In this document: positions 15,869-23,120 of the stretch, one piece after another | How positions within the stretch are numbered: the first letter of the stretch is position 1 | How the letters are laid out: each line of letters begins with the position of its first letter | Assembly: GCF_026626335.1 (NCBI RefSeq) | Contig: NZ_JAPNTZ010000011.1 | Location: forward strand, 1-64,000 | Length of the DNA: 64,000 nucleotides | From: Paractinoplanes pyxinae | GTDB taxonomy: Bacteria; Actinomycetota; Actinomycetes; Mycobacteriales; Micromonosporaceae | Direction: 5' to 3' | Translations under genes and position numbers: made by a program | The notes under the pieces: generated by a model | What the model was told of the DNA's origin: nothing | The model's database searches: none | The model's input: only the letters and a program-made list of their open reading frames with translations

Positions 15869-16941
15869 GCCGTGCCCCGGACGACCAGCGACCGCCACCC
15901 CGGCAGAGCCGACCGCCGGTCGGCGCGGGCGTGCACAACCGCCGGCCGGTAGGGCGCCAACGCGGCAAGAAGGTCGCCGAGCTGGGCGCGGGCCAGCCCA
16001 GCCCCCGGACAGGCGTGCGGCCCGACCCCGAAGACCAATTGAGCCGTACGGGCCGGAGCCGGAGCCACCACGCTGGGATCACGCCGATGCGCCTCAGCGG
16101 CGTTCCGCGCCACCAGCAGCAGCCGATCGCCCGCCTTGACCGGGCACCCGCCCACGTTCGCGTCCTCCGCCGCCACCCTCGGCAGCAGCGGAGTCGGAGC
16201 GGTGACCCGCAGAAGTTCATCGACGAGCACGGGGTTTTCCGCGTGCTCCCACAGCCCGTCATCGCAGACCCAGGCCGCCGCCCGAGGCAGCGCCGCCACC
16301 GTCGTGTTGATGGCTGCCACCGCGAGCATCGCGTTCAGCCCCGCGCCCGCGCGCATGGAAGGTGGTGCGACCAGATCGAGCAGCTCATCCGCGGCCGTGG
16401 CCGCCGAGCGTTCGGCCCGCCGCCGTCCGAGCCCCGGCAGATGCGCCCGAGCCGCCGCGGCCGCCGACACCCGAGCCGCATCGGCCAGCCGCACCGGATC
16501 GACGTCCAGGTCAAGCAGAGCCGCAGCGGTGGCCCCCGCGATCTCCGCACTCAACGGCACGAGATCAACCCTCCCGCCCGCCCCCAGCACCGGCAGCCGG
16601 TCATCCAGCAGCTTGGTCCAGATCGGACGGAGCTTCGCGACCCCCGCCGCCCCCAGCAGCGCCGCGGCGTCCCGCCGAGCATCGCGGTGCTCGACCCCGT
16701 GCTGATCGAACAGCGCCCCGGCCCCGGCCAGCTCACCGGCCGCACCCCCGGTGGTACCGGCCGCCGTCCGATCAAGCGGAACCCGAGTCAACGCCGCCCG
16801 GAACGCCTCCTGCTCGTGAACCAGCACAGTGCGCCCGATCCGCCGCACAGGCCACCGCCGGGTGACCGCCAGCAGCGCGAACAGCACCGGGTGGCTCCCC
16901 AGGTAGACCCGCCGATCCCGCGCACGAGCACCCCGGCTCAC
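15865..16941 (-). CDS. Cytochrome P450
   Basis: A short P450 of 358 aa (usual 390-420). FGVGPHACPGAGLAR carries the haem-ligand Cys near residue 310, and VDELLRVTAPTPLLPR the E-x-x-R motif of helix K. Helix I reads AAINTTVAA, so the usual acidic residue before the Thr is Asn. The N-terminal region before helix C is short, which accounts for the length. Electron donors (ferredoxin, reductase) are not encoded nearby. The GTG start overlaps the ligase stop as GTGA, and its own stop overlaps the reductase start. In this operon it probably oxidises the lipid product or precursor. The substrate is unknown. Confidence 0.88.
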   Translation of the reverse strand: MSRGARARDRRVYLGSHPVLFALLAVTRRWPVRRIGRTVLVHEQEAFRAALTRVPLDRTAAGTTGGAAGELAGAGALFDQHGVEHRDARRDAAALLGAAGVAKLRPIWTKLLDDRLPVLGAGGRVDLVPLSAEIAGATAAALLDLDVDPVRLADAARVSAAAAARAHLPGLGRRRAERSAATAADELLDLVAPPSMRAGAGLNAMLAVAAINTTVAALPRAAAWVCDDGLWEHAENPVLVDELLRVTAPTPLLPRVAAEDANVGGCPVKAGDRLLLVARNAAEAHRRDPSVVAPAPARTAQLVFGVGPHACPGAGLARAQLGDLLAALAPYRPAVVHARADRRSALPGWRSLVVRGTA

Positions 16942-18407
16942 CCGCCCGCCCCAGGTAGATCTTGGTTTTTCGCGCGGTCAGCGACCGCCCGCGTGAGGCG
17001 GGCGGCCAGGGCCGCGGTGGCGGCGCGGTCGGGTTTGCGGGAACGGCCGGCCAGCGGGATGCGGGCGAGGACGACGGCGTCGGGGCGGGCCGCGCCCATG
17101 CGGACCAGGGGATCGCGCAGCGCGGCGTGGATGTCGTGGTCGGCAGCGCCGGGGGTGGGCTGCACGACGGCGACCACGCGTTCGTCGCCGTCGGTGGCGG
17201 GGACGCCGACCAGCAGGGCCAGTTCGACGCCGGGGACGTGCAGGGCGGGCTCGTACAGGCCGGGATAGATGTTCTCGGCGTCGCGCAGGATCATGTCTTT
17301 GGCCCGGCCGCCCAGCACGATCCGGCGGTCGTCGACGTGGCCGATGTCGCCGGTCGCGACCCACTCGAACGGCGGTGAGCCCAGGTAGCGGTCGGCCGCG
17401 GTCGGGCCGGCCAGCAGCACCTCGCCCGAAGTGGACACTCGCGCCTCGACGCCGGGCAGCAACGAGCCGACCAGGTCGCCCGGGCCGTCGTACGCGCTCT
17501 TCTCCGAAGATTCGACGGCGGCGGCCGGAAAGACCTCGGTCAGCGCGTAGACACCCCACGCCTCGCGCGCCCCGGCCCGGCGTGCGGCCGCCAGCAGCGA
17601 GGCGCTGACCGGGGCCGAACCGCTATAGACGCGTCCGGTGAATCGGCAGCCGTCGGCCAGCGCGGCCCGCAACTGCGGCGGCGTCAGATAGACCGCCTGC
17701 GGCCGCAACGTACGCAGTTGCCGCTTCAACCCGCGCCGGGCCGGCAACGCGACCGGCGCCCCGCCGGCCAGGGACGGGAGCAGCACGAAGAACGTCCCGC
17801 CCAGCACCGGCTCCCCGGGCACAGGACGCACCAGGTCGCGCACCGCTGCCATCCCGGCCGAGATCGAGGCCCGGGTGTGCACGACCGCGCGCGGCCGGCT
17901 GGTCGTGCCGGACGTGAAGACGACCACGGCGTCGCCCTCACCGGCGTACGGGGAAGGACGTTGACCTTGACGGGGTGGCAGACCCGGCGCCGAACCGGGG
18001 AGCCGGCGCCCGATGGTTCTGACCGGCGCGATCGTGCTCAGGTCGGGCAGGGCGAGATGCGCGCGACGGGCCAGCGGCGCCGCCCAACCGGCCACGGCCT
18101 GAGCCGCCGCGTCGGCCAGCACCAGCCGGGGCGACGCCAGCTCCAGACGGGCCCGCACCACGTCGGGACCGGCCGTCGGGTCGACCACGGCGATGCGCAG
18201 ACCCAGGTGGTACGCGGCGAGCAGCGTGGCCAGCGAGCGCGGACCCGGGCGTACGGCCAGAGCGACCGTCTCGCCGGCCGTCAGACCTTCTGCGGCTAAA
18301 GCCACGGCATAGCCGCGCACCAGACGAGCCAGATCGCCGCGGCTCGTCCCGGGCAGGGCCGGACGGTCGTCGTCCTCATCAAGCGCCGCGATCAATTCGG
18401 TGAGCAT
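16938..18407 (-). CDS. AMP-dependent ligase, OleC (beta-lactone synthetase)-like
   Basis: A 489-aa adenylate-forming enzyme. VVFTSGTTSRPRAVVHT is the ATP P-loop, GVYALTEVFPAAAV the A5 motif, WVATGDIGHVDD A7 and GGRAKDMILRDAENIYP A8. A Lys near the end (RSRKPDRA) is the A10 Lys. The A5 segment Y-x-x-T-E-x-x-P resembles the YGATEALP of OleC, an enzyme that closes beta-hydroxy acids to beta-lactones. Ordinary acyl-CoA synthetases lack this proline. The ATG at 18407 overlaps the glycosyltransferase stop as TGATG. It could instead be a fatty-acid or aromatic acyl ligase; the OleA-like and OleD-like neighbours tip the balance. Confidence 0.72.
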   Translation of the reverse strand: MLTELIAALDEDDDRPALPGTSRGDLARLVRGYAVALAAEGLTAGETVALAVRPGPRSLATLLAAYHLGLRIAVVDPTAGPDVVRARLELASPRLVLADAAAQAVAGWAAPLARRAHLALPDLSTIAPVRTIGRRLPGSAPGLPPRQGQRPSPYAGEGDAVVVFTSGTTSRPRAVVHTRASISAGMAAVRDLVRPVPGEPVLGGTFFVLLPSLAGGAPVALPARRGLKRQLRTLRPQAVYLTPPQLRAALADGCRFTGRVYSGSAPVSASLLAAARRAGAREAWGVYALTEVFPAAAVESSEKSAYDGPGDLVGSLLPGVEARVSTSGEVLLAGPTAADRYLGSPPFEWVATGDIGHVDDRRIVLGGRAKDMILRDAENIYPGLYEPALHVPGVELALLVGVPATDGDERVVAVVQPTPGAADHDIHAALRDPLVRMGAARPDAVVLARIPLAGRSRKPDRAATAALAARLTRAVADRAKNQDLPGAGG

Positions 18408-19141
18408 CAGCGGGGGTCTTCCGTGCGCGTGCCGCTGCCTCTGTCGAGGTACCACTTGGCGGTGCCGATAACGCCGTACGCCTTGATGCGCCGGGTGGAA
18501 TTGGCGACCACCATCTGTCGGCTGTGGACGATGGCTGGAGTGGTGCGCCGTACGCGGTTGAGGAAGGTGCGATCGGTGGGGGAGGGCCGCCGGGGCATGC
18601 CGCCGCACGCCTCGTACAGGGAAGCGGTTATCGCCATGTTGTTGCCGGCGTGCATGCGGTACGGCGCTTGGAATTCGCCGCCGGAATGGGCCGGTCGCAA
18701 CCGCCCGAAGCTCGCCGCCATCATCACCAGCAGCCGGAAGAACGCGCGCCCGAACGGTCCGTGCTCATCGCGCCGAGCGGTTATCCGGCCACAAGCCAGT
18801 CCACCACTTTCCGAAAGGGCGACGCGAGCCGCCGCGACCCAGCCCGGTGACGGCAGGCAATCGGCGTCGGTCCGCGCCAGAAAGGAAGCCCCGGCCGCGA
18901 TGGCGTGCCGGAAACCAGTGTCGACCGCGCAGCCCACACCCTTCTCGCGCTCGACCAGGATTCGCACCGGAAACGGCCCGCGAAATCGCCGGACCACCTC
19001 GACCGTCTCGTCGGTCGAATTGTTGTCGACCACCAGCAGCGTGAAGTCGGTGTCGGTCTGCGCGGCCAGCGCCCGCAGGGTGGCGCCGATGCGGGCCGCC
19101 TCGTTGTACGCGGGCACGATCACCCACAGCGAGGCGGTCAC
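18407..19141 (-). CDS. Family 2 glycosyltransferase
   Basis: A 244-aa GT-A fold enzyme. VIVPAYNEAARIGATL is the N-terminal nucleotide-binding strand. LLVVDNNSTDETVE holds the first Asp, and FLARTDADCLPSPGW the D-x-D-type metal site. GEFQAPYRMHAGNNMAITASLYEACGG is the acceptor-side region typical of GT2. No membrane segment is strong. The GTG start overlaps the synthase stop as GTGA, and its stop overlaps the ligase ATG. Its place between OleA-like and OleC-like genes suggests it glycosylates the lipid made by the operon or a related acceptor; donor and acceptor are unknown. Confidence 0.82.
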   Translation of the reverse strand: MTASLWVIVPAYNEAARIGATLRALAAQTDTDFTLLVVDNNSTDETVEVVRRFRGPFPVRILVEREKGVGCAVDTGFRHAIAAGASFLARTDADCLPSPGWVAAARVALSESGGLACGRITARRDEHGPFGRAFFRLLVMMAASFGRLRPAHSGGEFQAPYRMHAGNNMAITASLYEACGGMPRRPSPTDRTFLNRVRRTTPAIVHSRQMVVANSTRRIKAYGVIGTAKWYLDRGSGTRTEDPR

Positions 19142-20133
19142 GAGAGCTCCCACACCATGGTCATCAGGCTGACCCCGCCGCCCAGCCCGACCATGAGCAC
19201 CTTGTCACCGGCGTTCAGACCCGGGCGTACGCGTCCCAGTTGGACCCCGATCGAGGCCGACGCCATGTTTCCGAGCTCGCCCACCGTGACTTCGAGCTTG
19301 TCCCGCGGCACCCCGGTGACCGCGACGAACCGTTCCAGGTAGGGCAGCGTCACCTGATGCACCAGCACCTTGGCGTAGTCGTCCCAGCCCAAGCCCGTAC
19401 GGCCGGCGACCCGCTCGATCAGGCCGGCCCCGATCCGCTCGAACACCTCCCGCAGCTGCCGCCCGTCGCCGCTGAAGTAGGTGTGCTCCTCGCTGCGCGG
19501 ATGCCGCGAGCCGCCGCCGAAGATGCCGCCGACCGCCCAGTGCTCGGAGTGCGTCTCGGTGTCGACGTCGAGGATGCCGCCGCTCGCCACCGGTTCGACC
19601 AGCACCGCCGCGCCCGCGTCGCCGAACGTGTAACCCGCGAACGCCGTACGCGCCTCGGCCAGCCCGGTCAACCGGGGCCGCATGGCCCGGGTCGGCGTCT
19701 CGCCCGTCACCACCAGCACCTTGCCGGCCCGGCCGCAGAGGATCATCGAGCGGGCCAGGTCTATTCCGTTGAGGAAGCTGTTGCAGGCGTTGGTCACGTC
19801 CAGCGCGTGGGCCCGGCTGCCCAGCGCGGCCTGCACCACGTGCGCGGTGGCCGGTTCGGTCATGTCCCGCGTGGCGCTGGCGAACAGCAGCAGGTCGACG
19901 TCGAGCGGATCCGTGCCGGTGTCGGCGAGCACCTTGGTCGCGGCGTCGATGGCTAAATCTGAGGCGTACTCGCCGTCGGCCACCACTTGGCGTTGCCGGA
20001 TTCCCGTCGTCCGCCGGAACAGCCCGGCCGGCACGGGCAGGCCGCCCGCGACCCGCTGCTGCAGGTCGTCGGTCAGCTCTGTCCGGGCCGGCAGGGCGTA
20101 CGCGACTCCCGTTATGCCGGCGTTCGTGCTCAG
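19138..20133 (-). CDS. Beta-ketoacyl synthase III / OleA-like thiolase, probably with a CTG start
   Basis: A 331-aa thiolase-fold condensing enzyme. LDVTNACNSFLNGIDLARSM holds the active Cys (near 117) in the N-A-C-x-x-F-L-N-G context of OleA. VLVHQVTLPYLERF gives the His and GELGNMASASIG the Asn, so the Cys-His-Asn triad is complete. OleA joins two fatty acyl-CoAs head to head. The first ATG/GTG/TTG in frame is at 20034, but that would remove AGITGVAYALPAR, the conserved first strand. The CTG at 20133, inside CTGA with the antiporter stop, restores it. A FabH role is less likely: no other fatty-acid synthesis genes are near, and the downstream genes fit an ole-type pathway. Confidence 0.78.
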   Translation of the reverse strand: MSTNAGITGVAYALPARTELTDDLQQRVAGGLPVPAGLFRRTTGIRQRQVVADGEYASDLAIDAATKVLADTGTDPLDVDLLLFASATRDMTEPATAHVVQAALGSRAHALDVTNACNSFLNGIDLARSMILCGRAGKVLVVTGETPTRAMRPRLTGLAEARTAFAGYTFGDAGAAVLVEPVASGGILDVDTETHSEHWAVGGIFGGGSRHPRSEEHTYFSGDGRQLREVFERIGAGLIERVAGRTGLGWDDYAKVLVHQVTLPYLERFVAVTGVPRDKLEVTVGELGNMASASIGVQLGRVRPGLNAGDKVLMVGLGGGVSLMTMVWELS

Positions 20134-21608
20134 GAGCGGCTCGATCCGGCGGGCTCACGCACCAGCGTCTGGTCCTCGTAGCAGTACTGCCAACCGTCGC
20201 CCTCCTGCAGCGAGCGGATCAGCGGGTGCCGGCTGTCCTCGTAGTGGGCCGTGGCGTGCTTGTTCTTCGAGTCGTCGCAGCAGGCGACCTGCCCGCAGCT
20301 CAGGCACATGCGCAGCTGCACCCACGTGTCGCCGAGGTCGACGCACTCCTGGCACTCGTCCTCGTCGGTCTCGGTGATGTTGATCCGGTCGAGGTGGGTG
20401 CAGGCCGTGCTGATCGTCTCTTCCCGCACGTAGCGCCAGCGGTCGTGCAGCAGGCGGTCGGGGATGATCCGGGCCAGGTACTTGGAGTTGGCGGCCAGGA
20501 TCGGCGCCAGCACGGCCAGGATCAGCACGTAGAGCGCGATGAACGGGCCGACCCGCTCGTCCAGCCCGGCCCCGATGGCCAGTGTGGCCAGGATCAGCGA
20601 GAACTCGCCCCGCCCGAGCACGGTGAGGCCCACGTTGGCCGCGCCGCGCTGGTTGAGCCCGAACAGCCGGGCCGTGATCAGGCCGGCCGTGACGTTGGTG
20701 ACGACCGTGACGCACACCGCGATCAGCACCGGCACGGCGACCGAGCCGATCTCGCCCACGTCGATGCTGGTGCCGAACGCGATGAAGAAGATCGCCGCGA
20801 ACACGTCACGCAGCGGGATGGCGATGCGTTCCGCCCGTTCGCGGATCGACGTGCGGGCCACCACCAGGCCGATCATCAGGGCGCCGATCGCGTCCGAGAC
20901 GCCGATGTCGGCCGAGATGCCGGCCACCAGCACGACCAGGCCGATCATGATGATCGCGACCAGTTCGTCCTCGCGGGTGTCGAGCAGCTTGCCGATCCAC
21001 TTGGCGCCCCAGCGGGCCACCGCGAACAGCACGGCCAGGTAGCCGAAGCTGATGCCGATGCGCAGCAGCAGCTCGCCGGCCGAGTTGGCGCCGGACAGGA
21101 TCGGGCTCAGCAGGGCCAGGTACAGCGCCAGGAACAGGTCTTCGATGACGATGATGCCGAGGATGACCGGCGTCTCGGCGTTGGCCAGCCGGCGCATCTC
21201 GATCAGCAGTTTGGTGGCGATGGCCGAGGACGAGATGCCGACCGCGCCGGCGATCACGAACGCCTCCTTGGCGCCCCAGCCCAGCGCGAAGCCGAGACCG
21301 AGGCCGGCGCTGATGTTGATGCCGATATAGGCCCCGGCCGCGATGTACAGCCGCTTGCCGCTGCCCAGCACCTGCTCCACCGGGAATTCCAGGCCGAGGT
21401 GGAACAGCAGCACGACCAGCCCGAACAGGGCCAGGATGTCGAGGTCTTCCGGGTGCTCGAAGGCGACCGGGCCGCCCGTGCTGGGGCCGAGCAGGATGCC
21501 CGCCAGCATGAAGAACGGCACGGTGGGCAGGCCCATCCGCCGCCCGAAACGGGCGAGCAGGCCGGCCACCAGGATCAGGGCGCCCAGCCCGATGAGATTC
21601 GCGTGCAC
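20130..21608 (-). CDS. CPA2 cation/proton antiporter (KhtU-like) fused to a UBP zinc finger
   Basis: A 492-aa protein. Residues 1-385 form about 12 membrane helices of a CPA2 antiporter (GILLGPSTGG; LLLFHLGLEF-like VVLLFHLGLEF; AVGISSSAIATKLL; LTVLGRGEFSLILA). The soluble tail is a UBP-type zinc finger: CTHLDR, then CQECVDLG, MCLSCGQVACCDDS, HATAHYEDSRHPLI. The Cys and His ligands look complete. In eukaryotes this finger binds the ubiquitin C-terminus; in bacteria its partner is unknown. KhtU exports K+ or NH4+ against H+ and needs the subunit KhtT, whose N-terminal half is encoded just upstream. The GTG at 21608 lies four bases after that gene; the stop overlaps the OleA-like CTG. Confidence 0.85.
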   Translation of the reverse strand: MHANLIGLGALILVAGLLARFGRRMGLPTVPFFMLAGILLGPSTGGPVAFEHPEDLDILALFGLVVLLFHLGLEFPVEQVLGSGKRLYIAAGAYIGINISAGLGLGFALGWGAKEAFVIAGAVGISSSAIATKLLIEMRRLANAETPVILGIIVIEDLFLALYLALLSPILSGANSAGELLLRIGISFGYLAVLFAVARWGAKWIGKLLDTREDELVAIIMIGLVVLVAGISADIGVSDAIGALMIGLVVARTSIRERAERIAIPLRDVFAAIFFIAFGTSIDVGEIGSVAVPVLIAVCVTVVTNVTAGLITARLFGLNQRGAANVGLTVLGRGEFSLILATLAIGAGLDERVGPFIALYVLILAVLAPILAANSKYLARIIPDRLLHDRWRYVREETISTACTHLDRINITETDEDECQECVDLGDTWVQLRMCLSCGQVACCDDSKNKHATAHYEDSRHPLIRSLQEGDGWQYCYEDQTLVREPAGSSRS

Positions 21609-21612
21609 AGGC

Positions 21613-21840
21613 TCAGTCCACGAAGAAGGTGCCGGCCAGCACGGCGCCCACCTTGCGGGCTTGTTCCTCGGTCAGCTCGATCACCGCGGTCGGCTCGTCG
21701 CCGGCCGTGGTGAACACGTAGAGGTGCCGCTTGCCGTCCCGGCCGACGACGATCGATACGCGGTCGCTGCCCGAGTGCAGATCGACGTCGTACCGGGTGC
21801 CGAGGCCGGGAAGTTCCTGGATGCGAACGCCTTTGCCCAT
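21613..21840 (-). CDS. KhtT-like antiporter subunit, N-terminal domain only
   Basis: A 75-aa soluble protein resembling the N-terminal domain of KhtT, the regulatory subunit of the Bacillus KhtTU antiporter. VRIQELPGLGTRYDVDLHSG matches the KhtT start (E-L-P-G-I-G-x-x-F), and LYVFTTAGDEPTAVIELTEEQARKVGAVLAG matches its strand-helix end. The RCK_C (TrkA-C) domain that binds c-di-AMP in KhtT, about 80 residues, is missing; the frame ends right after LAGTFFVD. It is followed four bases later by the antiporter gene. TAGGAT stands eight bases before the ATG. Regulation may have passed to the zinc-finger tail of the antiporter. Confidence 0.75.
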   Translation of the reverse strand: MGKGVRIQELPGLGTRYDVDLHSGSDRVSIVVGRDGKRHLYVFTTAGDEPTAVIELTEEQARKVGAVLAGTFFVD

Positions 21841-21869
21841 AGGCGCAGATCCTAGGGCCTGATCAAGGC

Positions 21870-23117
21870 TCACCCAAGGGCAGCGGCGCGGCTCACAGGC
21901 ACCTGGGCCAGAACGGACTCGGCCTCGCGGGTCACCCGGCGGGCGTCCTGGTCGCAAGCTTTCCCGTACGTGGCGACGGTGGCCGCGGCGATGCCGGGCC
22001 ACGCGAAGTCGTCGTGCACCCGGCGCCGGGCCCGCCGGGCCAGTCCGCGGGCGTGCTCCCGGTCCTCCAGCACCGAGCCGACCGCCGCCGCCAGTGCGTC
22101 CGGATCGCCGGGGGTGAACTTCACACCGGTGACGCCGTGCTCGACGATCTCGGCCAGGCCACCGGTGTCGGCCACCGCGACCGGCGTTCCGGCCGCCGCC
22201 GCCTCCAGCGCCACCATGCCGAACGGCTCGTAGATGCTGGGCACGACATAGCAGTCCGACGCCCCCATCAACGCGGTCAGGTGATGGCCGCCCAGGAAGC
22301 CCGCGAAGGTCACGCCGTCGGTGCTCAGGTTCTCGAGTTCCTTCCGGTACGGGCCATCGCCCGCGATGACGACCCGGAGTCCCGGGTGCCGCTCGCGCAG
22401 GGCCGGCACGGCGGCCAGCAGGTGCTGCACGCCCTTCTCGTACACGAGCCGGCCGGCGAAGCTGATCAGCGGCCCGTCCGCCCCCGCGTAACGCCGCCGG
22501 GCCGCGGCCACCGCCCGGGGCCGCGGGCTCCAGGCCAGCCCGTCGACGCCGTTGGGCACCACGTCGACCCGGGCCGCCGGCACGTCGAACAGCCGCCGCA
22601 CCTCGTCACTCATGTAGTCCGAGCAGACGATCGTGCGCGTCGCCTCGCCGGCCAGCCAGCGCTCGACGTCGTCGATCGAGCGGTTGTGCGGGTGCGGCAG
22701 CCAGCCCTGGTGCCGGCCCGACTCGGTGGCGTGGACCGTCGCCACCAGCGGCACGTCGAGGTGGTCACGAACGGTCATCGCGGCGTGGGCGACCAGCCAG
22801 TCGTGGGCGTGGATGACGTCGTAGTCGCCGGTGCGGGCCGCGCGCAGGGCGGTCCGGGTCAGCGTGTGGTTGAACGCCAGCGCCCACGGCAGCATGTCGC
22901 CGTCGCGCGCCTCGAACCGGGCCGGGTCGTCGGGCGCGCGCAGGACGCGGACCCCCTCGGCGTACTCCTCGAGCAGGGCGCCCGGCGCGTGCCGGGTCAC
23001 CACGGTGACGTCGTGGCCGGCCGCCGCCAGCGTCGTGGCCAGGGCGTGCACGTGCCGGCCGAGGCCGCCCACCAGCAGCGGCGGGTACTCCCAGGACAGC
23101 ATGAGGATGCGGGTCAC
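21870..23117 (-). CDS. Family 4 glycosyltransferase, probable alpha-glucan (glycogen) synthase
   Basis: A 415-aa GT-B enzyme. The start LMLSWEYPPLLVGGLGRHV is typical of actinobacterial glycogen-synthase-like GT4 enzymes (compare mycobacterial Rv3032). DVIHAHDWLVAHAA, VPNGVDGLAW and FAGRLVYEKGVQHLL follow. YEPFGMVALEAAAAG gives the E-x7-E catalytic pair. It lies three bases after the GH133 gene and shares its transcript, opposite the GlgX-TreY-TreZ operon. The context supports alpha-1,4-glucan elongation from a nucleotide sugar. The GTG at 23117 has AAAGG upstream. Whether the product is glycogen, methylglucose polysaccharide or a capsule glucan is not readable. Confidence 0.82.
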   Translation of the reverse strand: MTRILMLSWEYPPLLVGGLGRHVHALATTLAAAGHDVTVVTRHAPGALLEEYAEGVRVLRAPDDPARFEARDGDMLPWALAFNHTLTRTALRAARTGDYDVIHAHDWLVAHAAMTVRDHLDVPLVATVHATESGRHQGWLPHPHNRSIDDVERWLAGEATRTIVCSDYMSDEVRRLFDVPAARVDVVPNGVDGLAWSPRPRAVAAARRRYAGADGPLISFAGRLVYEKGVQHLLAAVPALRERHPGLRVVIAGDGPYRKELENLSTDGVTFAGFLGGHHLTALMGASDCYVVPSIYEPFGMVALEAAAAGTPVAVADTGGLAEIVEHGVTGVKFTPGDPDALAAAVGSVLEDREHARGLARRARRRVHDDFAWPGIAAATVATYGKACDQDARRVTREAESVLAQVPVSRAAALG

Positions 23118-23120
23118 GGC

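Noticed and set aside
15044..16941. P450 and SDR read as a simple sugar- or antibiotic-tailoring pair
   Set aside because: The coupled OleA-like and OleC-like genes and the GDPHLLPRL segment of the SDR fit an ole-type pathway better, although the alternative is not excluded.
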